A DNA stretch of 64,000 nt, from positions 3,337,501-3,401,500 of the forward strand of contig NZ_AP026709.1 of NCBI RefSeq assembly GCF_027923765.1. The letters are read 5' to 3'. Position numbers and translations under genes: made by a program. This document shows, in pieces, positions 1 through 8,895 of the stretch (position 1 is the first letter of the stretch; each line of letters starts with the position of its first letter). The notes below the pieces were generated by a model. That model did not search any database. It was not told the DNA's origin and saw only the letters and a program-made list of their open reading frames with translations. The stretch comes from Pseudodesulfovibrio nedwellii. GTDB lineage: Bacteria; Desulfobacterota; Desulfovibrionia; Desulfovibrionales; Desulfovibrionaceae.

Positions 1-543
1 TTCCATACCCGCGATGACGATGAGCACGGAAGCCTTGCGGATGTCCTCCATACGGTCGAACAGACGATGTATACCGGCAACGCCAACATCCGAGAGGATC
101 GAGGCTCGCGTGCCAAGTATCTCGCAGGTGACTTTGGCTTCCTCGGCCACGGGCAGGTCTGAAGTCCCGGCTGTGATAATGGCGATTTCAGTGGTGCCGT
201 AGCTGATTGCGTTCTTGACCCATGTGAGGGTGCGGGCCGTGGCGTTGTATTGGACTTCCGGGAATTGTGCGCAGACATGTTCGGCTGTTTTCTCGGTAAT
301 GCGAGTGGCCAAAACATTGCCGTGTTCCTGCATGTGCGCGAAAATATTTGCCACCTGTTCAGGTGTTTTACCGGAACCGTAGATGACCTCCGGGAAACCG
401 TTGCGCAGGGATCGATGCAGGTCGATCTTGGTATGACCGATGTCCAGAAACGGAAGATCGCGAAGCTTATCCAGTCCTTGATCAATGGGCAAAGTACCGT
501 CTTGCACACCTTGCAGAATACTTTTTAACATGTTGTTATTCAT
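1..543 (-). CDS. larB: LarB, nickel-pincer cofactor biosynthesis carboxylase/hydrolase (partial, 3' end outside window)
   Basis: The first 181 codons read in frame from an ATG at 543 to the window edge, so the C-terminus is missing. The sequence begins MNNNMLKSILQGVQDG and contains the AIR-carboxylase-like core with TAGTSDLPVAEEA and the following SDVGVAGIHR segment, which are typical of LarB. In the Lar pathway LarB carboxylates and hydrolyses nicotinic acid adenine dinucleotide to give the pyridinium dicarboxylate precursor. It lies 9 bp after larE, which with larC forms one leftward operon. The substrate enzyme LarA is not in the window. Family call is confident; the exact length cannot be seen. 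Confidence 0.9.
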   Translation of the reverse strand, partial: MNNNMLKSILQGVQDGTLPIDQGLDKLRDLPFLDIGHTKIDLHRSLRNGFPEVIYGSGKTPEQVANIFAHMQEHGNVLATRITEKTAEHVCAQFPEVQYNATARTLTWVKNAISYGTTEIAIITAGTSDLPVAEEAKVTCEILGTRASILSDVGVAGIHRLFDRMEDIRKASVLIVIAGME

Positions 544-552
544 GGTCTTCAC

Positions 553-1371
553 CTACTCGGACGGACGGTTGAGACTGCCCATGGAATATCCGGCCAGATC
601 CACGGCTACGTGACGGTAGCCAAGTTCTCGGAGTCTGGCATTGATGTGGTGACCGTGTGAGACGAGAGTGGCAATTTGATCGTGTGGAACTTCGATGCGA
701 GCGACGTCACCGTGATGGCGTACACGGACTGCTGGGAATCCGTTTTTCATGAGGTAGATTTCGGCTTGCTCTACTCGTGTCAGTGCGGATTCGGTGACCC
801 GTTTGTTGACCGGCATACGTGAGAGTAAACAGGCAAAGGCTGGTTTATCCCATGTTGGCAGATTGAAGTGGTGGGATAGCTCCCGTATGTCCTGTTTGGA
901 CAATTCGGCTTCCATCAGCGGACTCATGACACCCAGTTCGCGCAGTGCTTTCAAGCCGGGGCGGTAGTCGCCCAGGTCATCAAGGTTCGTGCCGTCGAGA
1001 ACACTGGATAGCCCCCGATCCATCGCCACTTTGAGTAACATGCTAAATAGGGCTTTTTTGCAGGTGTAGCAATGATCCGGCGGGTTCATGCGCAATGCTT
1101 CGGGGAAAGGGAGGTCAATCTCACTGTACTTTACGCCGATGGATGCGGCGAATTTTCGTGCCTCCGTGATTTCCCATTTGGGAGTGTAAGGGGTGGAGAT
1201 GGTGGCAGCCATGGCTTTGTCTCCGAGAGCTTCTTTGGTTGCGTACAGAAGCAGCGTGCTGTCAACACCGCCGGAAAAAGCTACGAGTGCGCTTGTTGTG
1301 TCGGTTAATAGGCTGAGGAGTGTCTGATACCGTTGTATGGCGCCGGGGGAAACCACGATGTTCGTTGTCAT
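553..1371 (-). CDS. larE: LarE, ATP-dependent sulfur-inserting enzyme for the nickel-pincer cofactor
   Basis: The 272-residue protein has the PP-loop signature SGGVDST at residues 33-39, the motif DHCYTCKKALF (Cys101, Cys104) and a further cysteine in PAFACLLSR (Cys181). LarE activates the cofactor precursor by AMP transfer and inserts sulfur. Some LarE proteins sacrifice a cysteine; others carry a [4Fe-4S] cluster bound by three cysteines. The three cysteines here would fit the cluster type, but that is inference. The gene overlaps larC by 4 bp (ATGA) and is followed by larB, so the three are co-transcribed. Length is normal for the family. Confidence 0.93.
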   Translation of the reverse strand: MTTNIVVSPGAIQRYQTLLSLLTDTTSALVAFSGGVDSTLLLYATKEALGDKAMAATISTPYTPKWEITEARKFAASIGVKYSEIDLPFPEALRMNPPDHCYTCKKALFSMLLKVAMDRGLSSVLDGTNLDDLGDYRPGLKALRELGVMSPLMEAELSKQDIRELSHHFNLPTWDKPAFACLLSRMPVNKRVTESALTRVEQAEIYLMKNGFPAVRVRHHGDVARIEVPHDQIATLVSHGHHINARLRELGYRHVAVDLAGYSMGSLNRPSE

Positions 1372-2543
1372 TTCGAGCGTGCCTTGTTGATTGCGAGATA
1401 AACGTCACTGAGGGGAATATTGTATTTATGGGCGAGTGTGCGACAGTCTTCAAATTCCGGCTTGGAGCGGAGGACCTGTCCGTCGAGATGCGCATTTTTT
1501 ATGGTCACAGTGCCGAGCGGTGTCTCCAGTTTTTCAAATGAAATATTGAGCTCTGTTTTGTCCAGTGGAATGGATTTAATACCCAGCGTTGTGGTGTGTG
1601 TGAAAAGCAGACGCTTGAATTTCTCTTCGTCTTCGATGCCGCAAAGTACCGAAAGAGTTGTGGCTGGACGGCTCTTTTTCATGATTATGGGGGTGAAGTG
1701 GACGTCCATAGCCCCGTCATCCATGAGTTGGTCAAGGGCCGCGCCGAGCATTTCACCGGTCATGTCGTCGATGTTGCACTGGAGCAATCGCGCCGGGATA
1801 GTTTTTAGGCCCATTGGCTCTTCAACGACAGAAGCCAGATGCACCCGCAGAACATTGGGAATGTCCGTGTTCCGATGGCCTATGCCGTATCCTGTCTTTT
1901 CGACAATCATAGCCGGTGTGTCCGTGAAGTGATCGACAAGTGTGACGAGAATGGCCGCGCCGGTTGGGGTCGTTGTTTCTTTTTTTACGGCTCCATGAGT
2001 GGTTGGATGGCCGTGCAGGATTTCGACGGTGGCTGGTGCTGGTACAGGGATGGTGCCGTGAGAACATGTGACAAAGCCGCCGCCCAGTTCTATGGAAGAA
2101 CACCAGACAGCATCGATTTTCAAGAGGTCAAAACAGATGGCCGCGCCCACAATATCTACAATGGCGTCAGTTGCACCGACTTCGTGGAAATGGACTTCAT
2201 ACACATCCTTGTCGTGAACAGTGGCTTCGGCTTCAGCCAGACAACGGAATATGGCAAGGCTGGTTGCCTTGATCGATTCTTTGAGCGAACTCGTGGCTAT
2301 GATTGTTTCGATGTCTTCAAGATTTCGGTGTTTATGCAAGTGCTCTTTGAGAATCACCTCGACACGGGTGCCGTGGATACCCTTGCGGGAATCGTTAATT
2401 ATTTCGAGGGAAAATTCGTCATCAAGGCCAAGCCGTGAAAGTGCTTTCGTCAGGGAATGCGGTTCCACGCCGAGCGCGATCATGGCGGCAAGATTCATGT
2501 CTCCGCTGATGCCGGAGAAGCAGTCATAATAGAGTATGTTCAT
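1368..2543 (-). CDS. larC: LarC, nickel insertion protein (DUF111)
   Basis: The protein is about 391 residues from the internal Met of MNILYYDCFSGISGDM, which is the conserved start of the family. An upstream in-frame extension to 2591 lacks family resemblance. LarC is the CTP-dependent cyclometallase that inserts nickel to complete the pincer cofactor of lactate racemase and related enzymes. The ORF is single and unbroken, whereas Lactobacillus plantarum larC needs a programmed frameshift (larC1/larC2). It is the first gene of the leftward larC-larE-larB operon, behind a terminator that separates it from the ABC transporter genes. Confidence 0.92.
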   Translation of the reverse strand: MNILYYDCFSGISGDMNLAAMIALGVEPHSLTKALSRLGLDDEFSLEIINDSRKGIHGTRVEVILKEHLHKHRNLEDIETIIATSSLKESIKATSLAIFRCLAEAEATVHDKDVYEVHFHEVGATDAIVDIVGAAICFDLLKIDAVWCSSIELGGGFVTCSHGTIPVPAPATVEILHGHPTTHGAVKKETTTPTGAAILVTLVDHFTDTPAMIVEKTGYGIGHRNTDIPNVLRVHLASVVEEPMGLKTIPARLLQCNIDDMTGEMLGAALDQLMDDGAMDVHFTPIIMKKSRPATTLSVLCGIEDEEKFKRLLFTHTTTLGIKSIPLDKTELNISFEKLETPLGTVTIKNAHLDGQVLRSKPEFEDCRTLAHKYNIPLSDVYLAINKARSK

Positions 2544-2662
2544 TGTCTTCCCTGATGGTGACGGGAGCAAAGTGCCCGATGATTCATTCATTGAGGCTAC
2601 CGCAAATGATGGCGTGAAGTCGATAGTAATCTGGCTGGCATTTTAATGGAAATGGATAAGCA

Positions 2663-2694
2663 AACGGCCCGGAAGGATATTCTACCGAGCCGTT
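2663..2694 (-). terminator. Rho-independent terminator of the amino-acid ABC operon
   Basis: An inverted repeat AACGGC.CGG / CCG.GCCGTT encloses a 12-nt loop, and on the minus strand it is followed by TTTGCTT. It lies just after the stop of the ABC ATPase gene and before larC, so it separates the two leftward operons. Confidence 0.65.
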
Positions 2695-2725
2695 GAAATA
2701 GCTATTGTTCGTCGATGTGTGAATT

Positions 2726-3490
2726 TTAGAAAATTCGATCAATAAAACTCTGGATGCGCGGGTCTTCACATTGTTTGGAGAAGAAGTCATCCGGTGCGCC
2801 CTTGGCCAGAAACGAACCGTTTTCCATGAATACGACATGATCTGCAACTTCACGGGCAAAGCCCATGTTGTGGGTGACGATGATCATGGTCATGCCGTCG
2901 TCAGCCAATTGTTTGATGGCGGCAAATACTTCTCCAACCAGTTCCGGGTCTAGTGCCGATGTCGGTTCGTCGAAGAGCATTAGTTTCGGCTTCATGGATA
3001 GGGCGCGGGCAATGGCGGCACGTTGTTTTTGTCCGCCAGAAAGCGAGGCCGGGAAACGGTCTGCAAAGCTGCTCATACCGACTTTTTCCAGCATGCTCAT
3101 GGCAACAGCCCGGGCTTCTGCCTTGGGGATGCCGAGGACGGTGACCTGACCTTCCATGGCGTTTTCAATTACAGTCATGTGCGGGAACAGGTTGAAGTGC
3201 TGAAAGACCATACCGATTTGGGTGCGTAGTTTGCAGATGTTCTTGGGTTTGTCGAGCACCTGCTTGCCCTTGACCTGACGATACCCCACGTCGTTGCCTT
3301 CAAACAGAATGGAGCCGGAATCGATGGTTTCCAGTATGTTGATGGCTCGTAGCAAGGTGGATTTTCCTGAACCGGAAGGACCGATGATAACGGTCTTTTC
3401 TCCAGCCTGCATTGTAAGGTCGATGTTATCCACGGCTCGGTGAGTGCCGAAAGTCTTGACGATATTTTTGAGTTCCAAAAGCGGTTGCAT
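2726..3490 (-). CDS. Polar amino-acid ABC transporter, ATP-binding protein (GlnQ type)
   Basis: The 254-residue protein has Walker A GPSGSGKST, signature LSGGQKQR, Walker B LMLFDEPTSALD and the switch histidine in IIVTHNMGFA, all in the spacing of the GlnQ/HisP/ArtP group. It energises import of a polar amino acid through the permease encoded immediately upstream. Stop and start overlap as TGATG with the permease gene, so translation is coupled. The substrate cannot be read from the sequence. It is the last gene of the SBP-permease-ATPase operon. Confidence 0.93.
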   Translation of the reverse strand: MQPLLELKNIVKTFGTHRAVDNIDLTMQAGEKTVIIGPSGSGKSTLLRAINILETIDSGSILFEGNDVGYRQVKGKQVLDKPKNICKLRTQIGMVFQHFNLFPHMTVIENAMEGQVTVLGIPKAEARAVAMSMLEKVGMSSFADRFPASLSGGQKQRAAIARALSMKPKLMLFDEPTSALDPELVGEVFAAIKQLADDGMTMIIVTHNMGFAREVADHVVFMENGSFLAKGAPDDFFSKQCEDPRIQSFIDRIF

Positions 3491-4527
3491 CAGCGTTTCT
3501 CGTATGCGCCCACGCGCTCTTCAAGTCGTTCGAAGGTGAAGGTGAAGACGGTGGTGAAAAGAAGGTAGATAACAGCGGCCAACCCCAGCACGGTGATGTT
3601 GAATGAGGCATTGAACAGCTGGTCTGCCGTGCGCATCAATTCGACCATGGCGATGGTGGAGACCAATGCAGTATCCTTGATGAGAGCGATGAATTCATTG
3701 CCCACGGGCGGCAGAATGACGCGGTATGTCTGCGGGATGATAATCCGGCGCATGGCCTGCCAGTTGGACATGCCCATGGCTTCGGCGGCTTCCATCTGTC
3801 CTTGGTCGATGGACTGGATGCCGCTACGGATAATTTCCGCGAGGTAGGCCGAGTAGTTCAGACCAAGCCCGATGAGTGCCGCCGGAATGGGTTTCAATGT
3901 GATACCGATGGCGGGCAACCCATAATAGATGAAGAAAAGTTGGAGTAGAAGCGGGGTGCCGCGGAACAGCCAGATAATGAACCAACACAGTCTGTTTATG
4001 GCCTTGAAATCACCTATCCGGCCAAGCGCGATAAGCAGTCCGCCGATGGGGGAGAGTATCATGGTAAAGACCACGAGCAACAGGGTCATGAGACTGCCCT
4101 TCAGAAGATGCGGCATGAATTTTATCGTGTCGTTCATCAACCGTTTCCACTGGGGCAACATGGCTTCTTTTACGGAGTCGCGGAATTGGAGTGCTTCGAT
4201 ATTGTCCGGGTAGACGGCTAAAAGCTCTTCTACGACAGCAATGGCGGCAGGGTAGTCCTTGACCGCGAATTCGAGACGGGCGGCTTGCATGCGGCTAGAA
4301 GCAAATTGTCCTTCATCACCTTCCGGGCCAGGGGCCGGGATTTGCAGATAGATGGTGATGGCAGCTTCAAGGTCGCCTGTGACCATGACATCGTTGGCCT
4401 TGCGTATGAGCGCGTCGGCATTTTCTGTCGCGGTGGAAGCAGCCTGCGCACCGAGGGCGAGCAGGGAAATGACGAGGAGCGCCGCAATAACGGCGCTCCT
4501 CAATATTGAGTCAATCGTTGTTTTCAC
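3490..4527 (-). CDS. Amino-acid ABC permease with an N-terminal exported TPR-like domain
   Basis: The C-terminal ~215 residues are a HisM/GlnP-type permease with the EAA loop (MEAAEAMGMSNWQAM) and several membrane helices. The first ~130 residues are unusual. A hydrophobic signal-like helix ending in GAQAAS is followed by a helical region with TPR-like spacing (DALIRKANDVMVTGDLEAA, then FAVKDYPAAIAVVEELL). Ordinary GlnP permeases are about 220 residues, so this is a fusion. The domain would sit in the periplasm and might help dock the binding protein. The start is GTG at 4527, 9 bp after the binding-protein stop. Confidence 0.88.
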   Translation of the reverse strand: MKTTIDSILRSAVIAALLVISLLALGAQAASTATENADALIRKANDVMVTGDLEAAITIYLQIPAPGPEGDEGQFASSRMQAARLEFAVKDYPAAIAVVEELLAVYPDNIEALQFRDSVKEAMLPQWKRLMNDTIKFMPHLLKGSLMTLLLVVFTMILSPIGGLLIALGRIGDFKAINRLCWFIIWLFRGTPLLLQLFFIYYGLPAIGITLKPIPAALIGLGLNYSAYLAEIIRSGIQSIDQGQMEAAEAMGMSNWQAMRRIIIPQTYRVILPPVGNEFIALIKDTALVSTIAMVELMRTADQLFNASFNITVLGLAAVIYLLFTTVFTFTFERLEERVGAYEKR

Positions 4528-4536
4528 GACAGTCGA

Positions 4537-5328
4537 CTACCACTTGGCAGGGTTGGTGACATCTTCACCGAACCACTTGCGGGAGATCTTGCCCATGGTG
4601 CCATCGGCAATCATCTCGTCAATAGCCTTCTGGATCATGCCGCGCAGAGCAGCGTCTTCCATGCGGTAAGCAACGCCGAAAGCTTCCTTGGTGATGTAAC
4701 CGGGCAGAGCGCGGAACTCGCCGGGACGGGAAGCCATGTAATAACGGCCGGTCACGTTGTCGACAACAACGGAATCCAGACGATCAGCTTCGAGGTCAAG
4801 GAAGGCCTTGGGGTTGGTATCGTATTCGCGAATTTCACCAGCTGCGTTGGGCAGCTTTTTGGCAGCTTCAAGAGCGGGGGAACCGGCCTGAACGCCGATC
4901 TTCTTGCCGCCAAGAGCTTCGAAAGTTTTGATTTCCTTTTCATCCATGCGAACGGTGGCGATTTGACCATCCATCAGGTACGGCTTGGAAAAGGCGACTT
5001 TTTTCTGGCGTTCGGGAGTGATGGTCATGCCGTTCCAGATACAGTCAAATTTCTTGGCGTACAGGGAGTTGATAACGCCCTTCCATTCGGTGGGCTGCCA
5101 CATGATTTTGATGCCCAGGCGTTTGCCGACTTCTTCGGCAGTGTCCACGTCAAGACCGACGAGTGTGCCGTTGTCGTCGCGGAAACCCATGGGCGGGAAG
5201 GCGTCGTCCAGACCAATAACCAACTGGCCGGCACTCTTGACGCGTTCCCATGAACCGTCAGCGGCGAAGGCAGAGGCGGCGCACAGACACAGAGCCATAA
5301 CCATAAGAGCAGTGAGTAAGCGTTTCAT
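4537..5328 (-). CDS. Periplasmic amino-acid-binding protein (SBP family 3)
   Basis: The 263-residue protein starts with a Sec signal peptide ending AASAFAA. It then shows the family-3 solute-binding fold with LVIGLDDAFPPMGFRDDNG, LVGLDVDTAEEVGKRLG and WNGMTITPERQKKVAFS. It captures a polar amino acid for the downstream permease and ATPase. A GAGGA ribosome-binding site precedes the ATG. As the first gene of the operon it should carry the promoter, in the 144 bp before the AraC gene. Ligand identity is unresolved. Confidence 0.92.
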   Translation of the reverse strand: MKRLLTALMVMALCLCAASAFAADGSWERVKSAGQLVIGLDDAFPPMGFRDDNGTLVGLDVDTAEEVGKRLGIKIMWQPTEWKGVINSLYAKKFDCIWNGMTITPERQKKVAFSKPYLMDGQIATVRMDEKEIKTFEALGGKKIGVQAGSPALEAAKKLPNAAGEIREYDTNPKAFLDLEADRLDSVVVDNVTGRYYMASRPGEFRALPGYITKEAFGVAYRMEDAALRGMIQKAIDEMIADGTMGKISRKWFGEDVTNPAKW

Positions 5329-5472
5329 CCTAGAATCCTCGTGTTAGTTCAAAAAATGAGTACCTCAAGACATGTGGGGATAACAAGATTCCTGCGGATG
5401 TGGCAATGAGAAAAACGGCTGGCATTTTGTTCAATCGTAATACTCTGGGGCGCTTATTCCTGTGAGATTTTT

Positions 5473-6486
5473 TTAGTTTGGGTTAGAGATATGGTTTTTT
5501 GAGGCAAGAGAGTAAGGCGTTTGTTTTCTGCATGAACTTGGCGTCATGCCGTGTTGATCCAAAAATGCCCGTGAAAAGGTTGAGATGCTGTTGTAACCGA
5601 CAGCCAGAGAGGCTTCCGTGACATTTGTTTTACCGTCTTCCAAAAGAGAACGCGCTTTTTTCAAACGTATTCGGCGAAGATACCCAAATACAGTTGTTCC
5701 AAAAGCGTGGCGGAATTCTTGATTCAGGGTGACGTGAGATGTGTTGAGCATCCGGGCCAATGTTGACAGGGATGGTGGACTTTCCATTGAGTGAGCCAAT
5801 ATTTCCGCAGCCTGATATACTCGTTCAGGGTTTAAGCAATTTGTTGGATTTGATTGATCTGGGGTTTTGTTTCCAAAGCGGTTTATGCATACGGCAAGGA
5901 GCTCATATGTCTTGCTTTTATAATAAATATGGCTGTCTTCAAGTCCTTTTTCCGGGGTCAGAATCTGGTTGAGAATATTCATGGATGTAGCGTCTATGGA
6001 TCTTGTGTCGATGAATTCGTTGTCGATCAATCCATTGGCTGCAAGTTGGAGATGGAGCGGCATTTTCATTTGTTCGTGGCGGGTTATGTCATGGAAGGTC
6101 TCTGGGGAAACGACAATGGCCAGAGAGAGTCTGTAGCTTTGGGCTTTGTCAATCACGGTGACCTGTTTTCTTTGTCTGTACATCATTGTGCAATTTCCTG
6201 TCTCAACGGTTATTCCAGGAATATCCACATCTCCCATTCCCGAAAGGCAGAAACCAATTTCAAACGCCGGTTTCCCCATGCAAACATGCGAAAGTATTGA
6301 TGTTTGCACACTGTATTTTGTGATGAACAGATCAATACCCTTTTGAATGTGGATTTGTTGCAGCGACCCATGCCCGAATGATTTTGGAATTTCGTATGAC
6401 TGAGCGAAGGGCTGTCCAAAGGAGTCGGTTGCCTTGAGTTTGCATGGGGTACTCCGTGTCATCGGGTTTGAGAGAGTGAATTCCAT
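5473..6486 (-). CDS. AraC-family transcriptional regulator (PchR-like)
   Basis: The start is placed at MEFTLSN because a GAGGAA ribosome-binding site precedes it; an in-frame extension to 6561 has none. The protein is about 337 residues. The N-terminal ~220 residues form a sensing domain, and the C-terminal ~100 carry two helix-turn-helix motifs (LSTLARMLNTSHVTLNQEFRH and VTEASLAVGYNSISTFSRAF). PchR-like AraC proteins sense ferric siderophores and activate an adjacent receptor gene. Here the divergent neighbour is a TonB-dependent receptor, which supports that role by context. A Fur-box-like palindrome lies between the two genes. Confidence 0.85.
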   Translation of the reverse strand: MEFTLSNPMTRSTPCKLKATDSFGQPFAQSYEIPKSFGHGSLQQIHIQKGIDLFITKYSVQTSILSHVCMGKPAFEIGFCLSGMGDVDIPGITVETGNCTMMYRQRKQVTVIDKAQSYRLSLAIVVSPETFHDITRHEQMKMPLHLQLAANGLIDNEFIDTRSIDATSMNILNQILTPEKGLEDSHIYYKSKTYELLAVCINRFGNKTPDQSNPTNCLNPERVYQAAEILAHSMESPPSLSTLARMLNTSHVTLNQEFRHAFGTTVFGYLRRIRLKKARSLLEDGKTNVTEASLAVGYNSISTFSRAFLDQHGMTPSSCRKQTPYSLASKNHISNPN

Positions 6487-6576
6487 GAACTGTTCCTCGC
6501 GTTGCGCTGTTGATTGTCCGGTCTCACATAAAAAAAGAGGGCTATGAGATACTGTCGTCAATTACCTTATTAAAAA

Positions 6577-6591
6577 TGAAAATCAATTTCA
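6577..6591. promoter_or_regulatory. Fur-box-like palindrome between araC-type regulator and TonB receptor
   Basis: The sequence TGAAAATCAATTTCA fits the 7-1-7 Fur pattern TGATAATNATTATCA with few mismatches. It lies in the divergent promoter region and could control both genes by iron. Position and match are seen; function is inferred. Confidence 0.5.
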
Positions 6592-6778
6592 AGTGCCTTG
6601 TCGAAGCCCCGCCATTCCTTTCATTTCCGACAAATCATAAATCATATGGGAAAGGCATATTGAAGGTGGCAGGTATATCGTGCCTCAGTTTGAAGTGAGA
6701 TTTCGGTCTATTTATATCTTCTGATGAAGTCGTTGACGACGACTCATTGGCGGCAAGAGATGATGAGGAGTGTTGTAT

Positions 6779-8872
6779 ATGATTTCCATTTTTCGAAAAG
6801 GTCTGTTGGCAGCATTTTTTATGCTGTTTGCCATGGCTTTGGTGAGTCCGGCGGTTGCGCAGGACAAGGATGAGGTTGAGAAGAAGGATTCCCAACCGGT
6901 TACTCTCGGTGCGACTGTGGTCACCGCTCAAAAGCGGGAGGAAAATGTACAGGATGTTCCGATCAGCATGGATGTGTTCAGTGGTATGGATATTGACGAT
7001 GCGGGTATCGGGGATTTGAGTGAACTCACACTCTTTTCTCCCAATGTCTATGCGAAGCAGAGCACGAATCAGCAAATGATTATTATGCGTGGACTGTCAT
7101 CCCATAATGTCGTTTTGAACACCCCAGCCGGGCTGTTTGTCGATGACATTTGTTACCCTTTGACGTTTATGCAGAACCCGGAACTGCTTGATATTGAACG
7201 TATAGAAGTACTGAGAGGTCCTCAGGGAACTTTGTATGGGCATAACACCGAGGCTGGGGCAATCAGGATTATCACTCGTCAGCCTGACAATACGGTGCGG
7301 GGAAAAGTCTTTATTGAACCCGGATTTTACAATTCTTCTGAAAGAGATAGCTGGTTGTATACTGCAGGAGCGTCGCTCAGTGGTCCTTTGGTTGAGGATC
7401 TCCTCTATATGGGCGGTTCATTTTTGACCAAGGGGACACCCGGCTACATGGAGAACATCTATGATGGAGACAAGCGTGCGGCGAAAGAAGAGTCTCAAAA
7501 TGGGCAAATCAAGCTTCGTTGGACGCCTAGTGATCCTTGGGACATCTCTCTACTGGTCAATGCATCTCATAAGGATAATGGCTATGGCTATATGCATTAT
7601 GTCGATGGCCCGCTCGCTTCCGATAAATACACCATCAATTGGGATGGGGCGAATAGTTGGGTTGATGAGAGCAACGGCCAATCCCTTCATGTGAAATATA
7701 AGGCCAACTGGGCGGATGTTACTTCCATAACCACACGTAACAATTATAACACCAGATTTAAAAATGATGGTGAGTTCGGCCCACTTGTTTTCCCGGATCA
7801 AAAATTCAAATTTATCAATGAATCATACAGCCAGGAAGTTCGTTTTAATTCCATTGAAAGCGAGAATCCTTTTGAATGGCTGGGTGGTGTTTTTGTTTCA
7901 TATGATGACAACGATGCCAAAGCGGCCTTTTTTGGGCAGTCGCGGGACACTTCATTTGAAAACACCAACTATGCTGTTTTCGGACAGATGGCGTACACCT
8001 TTTTTGATGCCTTGAAGTTGTCCGTCGGATTGCGTTTTGATCATCAACAGTCTGATGGAGAGCAGGACCTGACAAGTGCGGGGCAGTCCTACGACAAGAG
8101 CATTGTGCATGATGACGTTTTGCCGAAAGTCTCCCTTTCATATGATGTGAATGATCATTTCATGACGTATGCCTCTTTTTCCAAGGGATTACTCGCCGGA
8201 GGGTATAATTACGCGTTTGCAACGGATTCGGATACGCTGACATTTGGACCGGAAACCACATGGAACTATGAGCTTGGCATGAAGTCCGATTGGTTTGGCA
8301 ACAAGCTCACGTTCAATGCTGCCGGTTATTATATCGATATAAAAGACAAACAGGTTGAAGAGTTTTTGAGCGGTCCTGCTGTTCGTAGTGTGACCAATGC
8401 CGCCGAAGCTTCTTCACGTGGTTTTGAGATGGAGATGGAATATCGCCCGGCGCATGGATGGTTCCTTTTCGGGAATTATGGATACGCCGATGCCCGGATT
8501 GACCAATGGGTATCTGATGAAATGGGCGGTGGTACCTTTGACTACAAAGACAAAAAACTCCCCCACGCACCAGAGTATACGTATAATATAGGTGCCGAAT
8601 ATGTCCATGATACCGGATATTTCGGCAGATTGGATTTGTTGGGTGTTGGTGGTTTCTATACGGATGCAAAAAATACGACCTGGGTGAGTCCGTATGAAGT
8701 TGTCAACGTGCGCGCAGGGCGTCGCATGGAATCATGGGATGTCTCGGTGTGGTGCAAGAACCTTTTGAACCGTGAGTATTATTTGGACAAGGGCGTATAT
8801 ATTGGTGGCAATGAAATTGCGAGCGATGGAGCCCCTCGGTCTGTAGGCGTTAATCTGACATATCACTTTTAA
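6779..8872 (+). CDS. TonB-dependent outer-membrane receptor
   Basis: From the ATG at 6779 (GATGAGGAG eight bases upstream) the protein is 697 residues. A signal peptide ends SPAVAQD. A TonB-box-like ATVVTAQKR follows, then a plug domain (RIEVLRGPQGTLYGHNTEAGAI) and a long beta-barrel ending in aromatic F at NLTYHF. It is a siderophore- or metal-chelate-type receptor powered by TonB/ExbBD. A divergent PchR-like regulator and a Fur-like box point to iron. The DUF4198 gene 23 bp downstream is probably co-transcribed. Substrate is unknown. Confidence 0.93.
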   Translation: MISIFRKGLLAAFFMLFAMALVSPAVAQDKDEVEKKDSQPVTLGATVVTAQKREENVQDVPISMDVFSGMDIDDAGIGDLSELTLFSPNVYAKQSTNQQMIIMRGLSSHNVVLNTPAGLFVDDICYPLTFMQNPELLDIERIEVLRGPQGTLYGHNTEAGAIRIITRQPDNTVRGKVFIEPGFYNSSERDSWLYTAGASLSGPLVEDLLYMGGSFLTKGTPGYMENIYDGDKRAAKEESQNGQIKLRWTPSDPWDISLLVNASHKDNGYGYMHYVDGPLASDKYTINWDGANSWVDESNGQSLHVKYKANWADVTSITTRNNYNTRFKNDGEFGPLVFPDQKFKFINESYSQEVRFNSIESENPFEWLGGVFVSYDDNDAKAAFFGQSRDTSFENTNYAVFGQMAYTFFDALKLSVGLRFDHQQSDGEQDLTSAGQSYDKSIVHDDVLPKVSLSYDVNDHFMTYASFSKGLLAGGYNYAFATDSDTLTFGPETTWNYELGMKSDWFGNKLTFNAAGYYIDIKDKQVEEFLSGPAVRSVTNAAEASSRGFEMEMEYRPAHGWFLFGNYGYADARIDQWVSDEMGGGTFDYKDKKLPHAPEYTYNIGAEYVHDTGYFGRLDLLGVGGFYTDAKNTTWVSPYEVVNVRAGRRMESWDVSVWCKNLLNREYYLDKGVYIGGNEIASDGAPRSVGVNLTYHF

Positions 8873-8895
8873 TTGAATATATACGGAGTCGAAAA

